Below, one piece after another: positions 5,760-9,612 of a stretch of 9,612 nucleotides of DNA. Below the pieces are notes generated by a model. That model saw only the letters and a list, made by a program, of their open reading frames with translations, ran no database searches and had not been told where the DNA came from. The stretch comes from Clostridiaceae bacterium (GTDB lineage Bacteria; Bacillota; Clostridia; Oscillospirales; Acutalibacteraceae): assembly GCA_016292455.1 (NCBI GenBank), contig JAEDIL010000069.1, positions 1 through 9,612 of the forward strand, in the 5' to 3' direction. The position numbers and the translations under genes are program-made. Every line of letters starts with the position of its first letter. The first letter of the stretch is position 1.

Positions 5760-5780
5760 ATACGCCGTGGAGGTGAGCTG

Positions 5781-7742
5781 ATGGATAAGTTTAAGCTCGT
5801 TTCGAAATATCAGCCGACCGGCGACCAGCCGCAGGCGATTGAAAGGCTCGTTCAGGGCGTGAATGACGGCAATATGGAGCAGACGCTTATGGGCGTCACC
5901 GGCTCGGGAAAAACTTTTACAATGGCAAATATCATTGCAAAGCTCAACAGACCGACGCTTGTTCTGGCTCACAACAAAACCCTTGCCGCTCAGCTTTGCT
6001 CAGAGTTCAAAGAGTTTTTTCCTGAAAATGCCGTTGAGTATTTTGTAAGTTACTATGACTATTATCAGCCGGAGGCGTATATTCCGACAACGGATACCTA
6101 TATTGAAAAGGATTCCGCTGTCAACGATGAAATAGACAAACTCCGCCATTCCGCAACGTCTGCGCTTTCAGAACGCCGCGATGTAATAATCGTTGCCAGC
6201 GTTTCGTGCATATATACACTCGGCGACCCGATTGACTACCGCAGCATGGTTATTTCGCTTCGTCCCGGAATGGAAAAGAGCCGCGATGAGCTGATCCGTA
6301 AGCTGACGGAGATACAATACGAACGCAATGACATCAATTTTATCCGCAACAAGTTCCGCGTCCGCGGTGACGTTGTTGAGGTGTACCCCGTTTATTCAAA
6401 TGACACTGCGATAAGGGTGGAGTTTTTCGGCGACGAGGTTGACCGCCTTTGCGAAATTAACCCGCTGACCGGAGAAATCAAGTCAACCCTTTCTCATGTT
6501 GCAATTTATCCTGCCTCCCATTATGTTGTCGGTCATGAAAAAATGGAGCGTGCCATCGGTGAGATCCACGCAGAAATGGAGCAGCGGGCAGAGGAGTTTA
6601 CCCGCGCGGGAAAGCTTCTCGAAGCTGAAAGAATACGTCAGCGGACAACCTATGACCTTGAAATGCTGCGCGAAACGGGCTTTTGCAAGGGCATTGAAAA
6701 CTATTCAAGAGTGATGTCCGGAAGACCGGCAGGTTCAAGTCCGTTTACGCTTCTCCATTATTTCCCCGAAGACTTTCTTCTTTTTGTTGATGAATCCCAC
6801 GTAACGCTGCCGCAGGTCAGGGCGATGTATGCCGGCGACCGGGCGAGAAAGGAAAGCCTTATCGAATTCGGCTTCCGTCTGCCGTCGGCGTATGACAACC
6901 GACCGCTGCGCTTTGATGAATTCTATGATATTGTAGGTCAGAAGATTTTTGTCAGCGCGACCCCCGGAGAATTTGAACGTGAAAAGAGCGCTCAGATTGT
7001 TGAACAGGTCATCCGTCCGACAGGACTCCTTGATCCGCTCGTTTCCGTCCGCCCGACCGAGGGGCAGATTGACGACCTTGTCGGCGAAATTCTTGAACGG
7101 ACTGCGCGCAAGGAGCGCGTGCTTATTACAACGCTGACAAAAAAGATGGCGGAGTCTTTGACAGATTATCTTTCAAATCTTGACATCAAGGTCAGGTATA
7201 TGCACTATGACATCGACACAATTGAGCGAATGGAAATTATCCGTGACCTTCGTCTCGGCGAAACCGATGTCCTTGTCGGAATCAATCTGCTCAGGGAAGG
7301 ACTTGACATTCCCGAGGTTTCTCTTGTTGCAATTCTTGACGCAGACAAGGAGGGCTTTCTGCGTTCGGAAACCTCGCTTGTTCAGACAATAGGCAGAGCC
7401 GCAAGAAACGCAAACGGCGAGGTTATTATGTACGCAGACTGCGTCACACCGTCAATGGAGCGGGCGATTACGGAGACTGAGCGCAGAAGAAGAATTCAGA
7501 GCGAATATAACGAGAAAAACGGAATTGTTCCCAAAACAATTGTCAAGGATGTTCACGACGTTCTTGAAATATCTTCAAAGCGTACCGATGTTGAAAAGAA
7601 CTTTAAGCGTATGCCGCGCACTGAACGCGAAAAGCTTATCAAAAGCCTTACTGCCGAAATGCAGGCGGCGGCTAAAATTCTTGAATTTGAGCATGCGGCA
7701 TATCTTCGCGATAAAATCGAAAAGCTCAAAGCAATAAGATGA
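5781..7742 (+). CDS. uvrB: Excinuclease ABC subunit B (UvrB)
   Basis: UvrB is the DNA-damage verification helicase of nucleotide excision repair; it is loaded by UvrA and then recruits UvrC. The 653 residues are a normal full length. Visible elements in order: Walker A GVTGSGKT (38-45); the beta-hairpin region YYDYYQPEAYIP (91-102) that inserts between DNA strands; DESH (337-340, Walker B); VSATPGEFE (391-399); the helicase motifs VLVGINLLREGLDIPE (498-512) and QTIGRAARN (535-543); and the C-terminal UVR motif (about 615-650) that contacts UvrC. The ATG at 5781 has GGAGG 7 nt upstream. No key residue is missing. uvrA follows after 18 bp, so the two form an operon, probably SOS-regulated through the LexA box upstream. 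Confidence 0.99.
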   Translation: MDKFKLVSKYQPTGDQPQAIERLVQGVNDGNMEQTLMGVTGSGKTFTMANIIAKLNRPTLVLAHNKTLAAQLCSEFKEFFPENAVEYFVSYYDYYQPEAYIPTTDTYIEKDSAVNDEIDKLRHSATSALSERRDVIIVASVSCIYTLGDPIDYRSMVISLRPGMEKSRDELIRKLTEIQYERNDINFIRNKFRVRGDVVEVYPVYSNDTAIRVEFFGDEVDRLCEINPLTGEIKSTLSHVAIYPASHYVVGHEKMERAIGEIHAEMEQRAEEFTRAGKLLEAERIRQRTTYDLEMLRETGFCKGIENYSRVMSGRPAGSSPFTLLHYFPEDFLLFVDESHVTLPQVRAMYAGDRARKESLIEFGFRLPSAYDNRPLRFDEFYDIVGQKIFVSATPGEFEREKSAQIVEQVIRPTGLLDPLVSVRPTEGQIDDLVGEILERTARKERVLITTLTKKMAESLTDYLSNLDIKVRYMHYDIDTIERMEIIRDLRLGETDVLVGINLLREGLDIPEVSLVAILDADKEGFLRSETSLVQTIGRAARNANGEVIMYADCVTPSMERAITETERRRRIQSEYNEKNGIVPKTIVKDVHDVLEISSKRTDVEKNFKRMPRTEREKLIKSLTAEMQAAAKILEFEHAAYLRDKIEKLKAIR

Positions 7743-7760
7743 TAAAGAGAGGTAAAAAAA

Positions 7761-9437
7761 GTGCCTGAGAAAAAAATATTCATAAAAGGTGCGCGTGAGC
7801 ATAACCTCAAAAATATTGACCTTGTTCTTCCGCGCGACAAGCTGATTGTTTTCACCGGCCTTTCCGGCTCGGGAAAATCGTCGCTTGCTTTTGACACAAT
7901 ATATGCGGAGGGACAGCGCCGCTACGTGGAGTCTTTGTCGTCTTATGCGCGCCAGTTTCTCGGTCAGATGGAAAAGCCGGACGTTGATTTCATTGACGGT
8001 CTTTCTCCGGCAATTTCTATTGACCAGAAGACAACATCAAAGAATCCCCGCTCAACAGTCGGAACAATTACCGAGGTGTATGATTATCTTCGTCTTCTCT
8101 ATGCGAGAGTCGGCGTTCCGCATTGTACGGTCTGCGGACGCGAAATCAAGCCGCAGACTGTTGACATGGTTGTTGACCGGATTATGGAGTTTGAAGAGGG
8201 AACGAAGTTCCAGCTCCTTGCTCCTATTGCACGCGGAAAAAAGGGTGAGTTTGTCAAAGAGCTTGAACAGGTCAGGAAAAGCGGCTTTGTCCGCGCCAGA
8301 ATCGACGGAATAATCTATGACCTTTCGGAAAAAATCAAGCTTGAAAAAAACAAGAAGCACAACATTGAGGTTGTTGTTGACCGCCTTGTGATGAAAGAAT
8401 CAATCCGTTCAAGGCTTGCCGATTCAGTTGAGACCGCAACAACGCTTTCCGGCGGTCTGCTTCTTGTTGAGCGAATCGGCGTTGACGAACAGCTCTTTTC
8501 GCTCAATTATGCCTGTCCGGAGCACGGCGTCAGCTTTGACGAGCTTATTCCGAGAATGTTTTCTTTCAATAATCCCTTCGGCGCCTGCAAAAAATGCTCG
8601 GGTCTCGGAGTATTCATGAAAATTTCCGAAAAGAATGTCATTCCTGAGCCGCAGCTTTCAATCCGTCAGGGAGCTATAAAAGCGCATGGCTGGTCTTCCG
8701 TTGGGGAAGGCTCAATTGCCGGAATGTATTATACTGCACTCGGCAAAAAATTCGGCTTTACCCTTGACACTCCGGTTGAAAAGATGTCTGCCGAGGCCGT
8801 TGACGCAATTCTTTACGGAACAAAGGGCGAAAAAATGAAAATGGAACGCCCGACTTCGTTCGGCGGCGGAGTGTATTTTACCGACTTTGAGGGTGTAATC
8901 AATAACATGCAGCGTAGGTATAACGAATCGGGAAGCGAAAGCTCGCGGGCGGAAATCGAACAGCTGATGGTCAGCGAAAAATGTCCGTACTGTGGGGGAG
9001 CAAGGCTTTGCAAGGAGGCGCTTTCCGTCACCGTTGACGGAAAAAACATTGACGAGGTTTCTTCAATGCCGATTGAAAAATCGCTTGCTTTTGTTGAACA
9101 GCTGAAAACAAGACTCAGCGAACGCGACCTCATGATAGGCAGAATAATTATCAAGGAGATTGCCGACAGACTCCGCTTCCTTTCAAGCGTAGGTCTTTCC
9201 TATCTGACCCTTTCGCGCTCTGCCGGAACGCTTTCCGGCGGCGAGAGCCAGCGCATACGCCTTGCTACTCAGCTCGGCACAGCGCTTGTCGGCGTTCTGT
9301 ATATACTCGATGAGCCGAGCATCGGACTGCACCAGCGCGACAATGAAAAGCTTATTTCAACGCTGAAGCATCTGCGCGACCTCGGCAATACGCTTATTGT
9401 TGTTGAGCATGATGATGACACCATACGCAGCGCATGA
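7761..9437 (+). CDS. uvrA: Excinuclease ABC subunit A (UvrA), truncated to N-terminal 558 residues
   Basis: UvrA is the ATPase that first detects DNA damage and loads UvrB. The start is GTG at 7761 with GAGAGG 8 nt upstream; the protein begins MPEKKIFIKGAREHNLKN, as in relatives. Visible elements: Walker A GLSGSGKS (33-40), CTVCG (122-126), a first zinc module with C252, H255, C276 and C279 (a CxxH...CxxC form), CPYCGGARL (408-416), the ABC signature LSGGESQR (491-498) and Walker B LYILDEPS (513-520). The family is about 940 residues long. Here the reading frame follows the family to VVEHDDDTIRSA and then meets a TGA at 9435 where the usual continuation is ADYVVDIGPGAG. The rest of the first ATPase, the second zinc finger and the whole second ATPase are absent. 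Past 9434 the DNA is unrelated and encodes a glycoside hydrolase on the other strand. If real, the product would be inactive; an assembly artefact is more likely. Confidence 0.96.
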   Translation: MPEKKIFIKGAREHNLKNIDLVLPRDKLIVFTGLSGSGKSSLAFDTIYAEGQRRYVESLSSYARQFLGQMEKPDVDFIDGLSPAISIDQKTTSKNPRSTVGTITEVYDYLRLLYARVGVPHCTVCGREIKPQTVDMVVDRIMEFEEGTKFQLLAPIARGKKGEFVKELEQVRKSGFVRARIDGIIYDLSEKIKLEKNKKHNIEVVVDRLVMKESIRSRLADSVETATTLSGGLLLVERIGVDEQLFSLNYACPEHGVSFDELIPRMFSFNNPFGACKKCSGLGVFMKISEKNVIPEPQLSIRQGAIKAHGWSSVGEGSIAGMYYTALGKKFGFTLDTPVEKMSAEAVDAILYGTKGEKMKMERPTSFGGGVYFTDFEGVINNMQRRYNESGSESSRAEIEQLMVSEKCPYCGGARLCKEALSVTVDGKNIDEVSSMPIEKSLAFVEQLKTRLSERDLMIGRIIIKEIADRLRFLSSVGLSYLTLSRSAGTLSGGESQRIRLATQLGTALVGVLYILDEPSIGLHQRDNEKLISTLKHLRDLGNTLIVVEHDDDTIRSA

Positions 9438-9612
9438 AGTCCTTGTTGTTCACGCCGGACAGCTCGCTCTCCGGGCAGAACGGCACGAGGATGCTGCCGG
9501 AAAGCGTTTCCTGCTCCACCAGCCCCCGGGCGCGTCCGGAGCAGCCCTGGTCAATCTCAAATGCCCATGTGCCGTTCAGGTTCATCCAGTTCTCGCGCAC
9601 AAACTGCGGCCT
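9421..9612 (-). CDS. Glycoside hydrolase family 2 protein, N-terminal fragment
   Basis: From the right window edge 64 codons read leftwards as the start of a family 2 glycoside hydrolase (beta-galactosidase/beta-glucuronidase type). They begin RPQFVRENWMNLNGTWAFEI, then VPFCPESELSG and KDFMRCVW. These are typical of the N-terminal sugar-binding jelly-roll domain. In relatives the next residues are usually Tyr-Arg-Arg, but here the frame turns into CHHHAQQQ, which is antisense uvrA. The fragment therefore has lost its downstream part at the junction, and its start lies outside the window. By hand count 111 of the 178 bases after the uvrA stretch are G or C (62%), against about 47% just before. 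The substrate cannot be deduced from this domain. Confidence 0.82.

Larger units (their letters stand above)
5397..5780. other. 384-bp divergent spacer between DUF421 and uvrB
   Basis: No convincing gene is present. From left to right it holds the DUF421 ribosome binding site, a 61-codon start-less open stretch on the plus strand (5470-5655), a small hairpin inside it (5576-5596, arms TTTTTCGC and GCGAAAAA around ATCGC), the LexA box (5690-5701), a T-rich tract and two candidate uvrB promoters. Confidence 0.8.

Noticed and set aside
9394..9600. A 68-codon minus-strand open frame as one intact small gene
   Set aside because: Its N-terminal part is GH2 and continues past the window edge, while its last eight codons are antisense uvrA; it is a product of the junction.
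1..9612. tRNA, rRNA, riboswitch, CRISPR array or phage defence system
   Set aside because: No cloverleaf, rRNA-like segment, regularly spaced repeats, riboswitch core or defence-gene motif was seen on either strand.

Overview
The window looks like chromosome of a low-to-mid GC Gram-positive anaerobe of class Clostridia, most likely Oscillospiraceae/Ruminococcaceae-like. This rests on strong AGGAGG-type ribosome binding sites, a MecA-type adaptor, a uvrB-uvrA operon behind a Bacillus-type LexA box (GAAC-N4-GTTC), and a DUF421-DUF4363 gene pair. Placement below class level is inference. The two ends look like assembly limits: the left end runs into what is probably an insertion sequence, and the right end contains a sharp junction to unrelated DNA.

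Layout. Positions 1-181 hold a minus-strand extended -10 promoter and the first 22 codons of a probable transposase/integrase. Positions 179-1399 (minus) encode a membrane-anchored protein related to the DUF4015 putative glycoside hydrolase domain. A divergent spacer follows, with a perfect 31-bp palindrome. Then comes a MecA-like adaptor (plus), whose 3' end overlaps by 30 bp the convergent gene for ribulose-phosphate 3-epimerase (rpe, minus), which has its own good promoter. From 5396 down to 2923 runs a minus-strand membrane gene cluster: DUF421, DUF4363, NfeD, SPFH/band-7 (paraslipin), closed by a hairpin terminator. A 384-bp spacer carries a start-less 61-codon open stretch that may be a dispersed repeat or decayed gene, then the LexA box and uvrB-uvrA promoters. 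uvrB is complete. uvrA stops after 558 codons.

How the genes fit together. NfeD and SPFH form the widely conserved membrane microdomain pair. DUF421 and DUF4363 are a directly abutting membrane pair and may be co-transcribed with it, although NfeD also appears to have a promoter of its own. UvrB and UvrA are the damage-recognition subunits of nucleotide excision repair, and the LexA box predicts SOS induction.

The most striking observation is the break in uvrA near 9421-9434. UvrA homology stops within about 14 bp of where an oppositely oriented, GC-rich (about 62%) N-terminal piece of a glycoside hydrolase family 2 protein begins, and those 14 bp read sensibly in both genes. A chimeric contig is the simplest explanation; a real rearrangement that inactivates uvrA is the alternative. 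I did not find a convincing new biological system. The other points worth checking are the palindrome, the start-less open stretch, and the unusual active-site region of the DUF4015-like protein.
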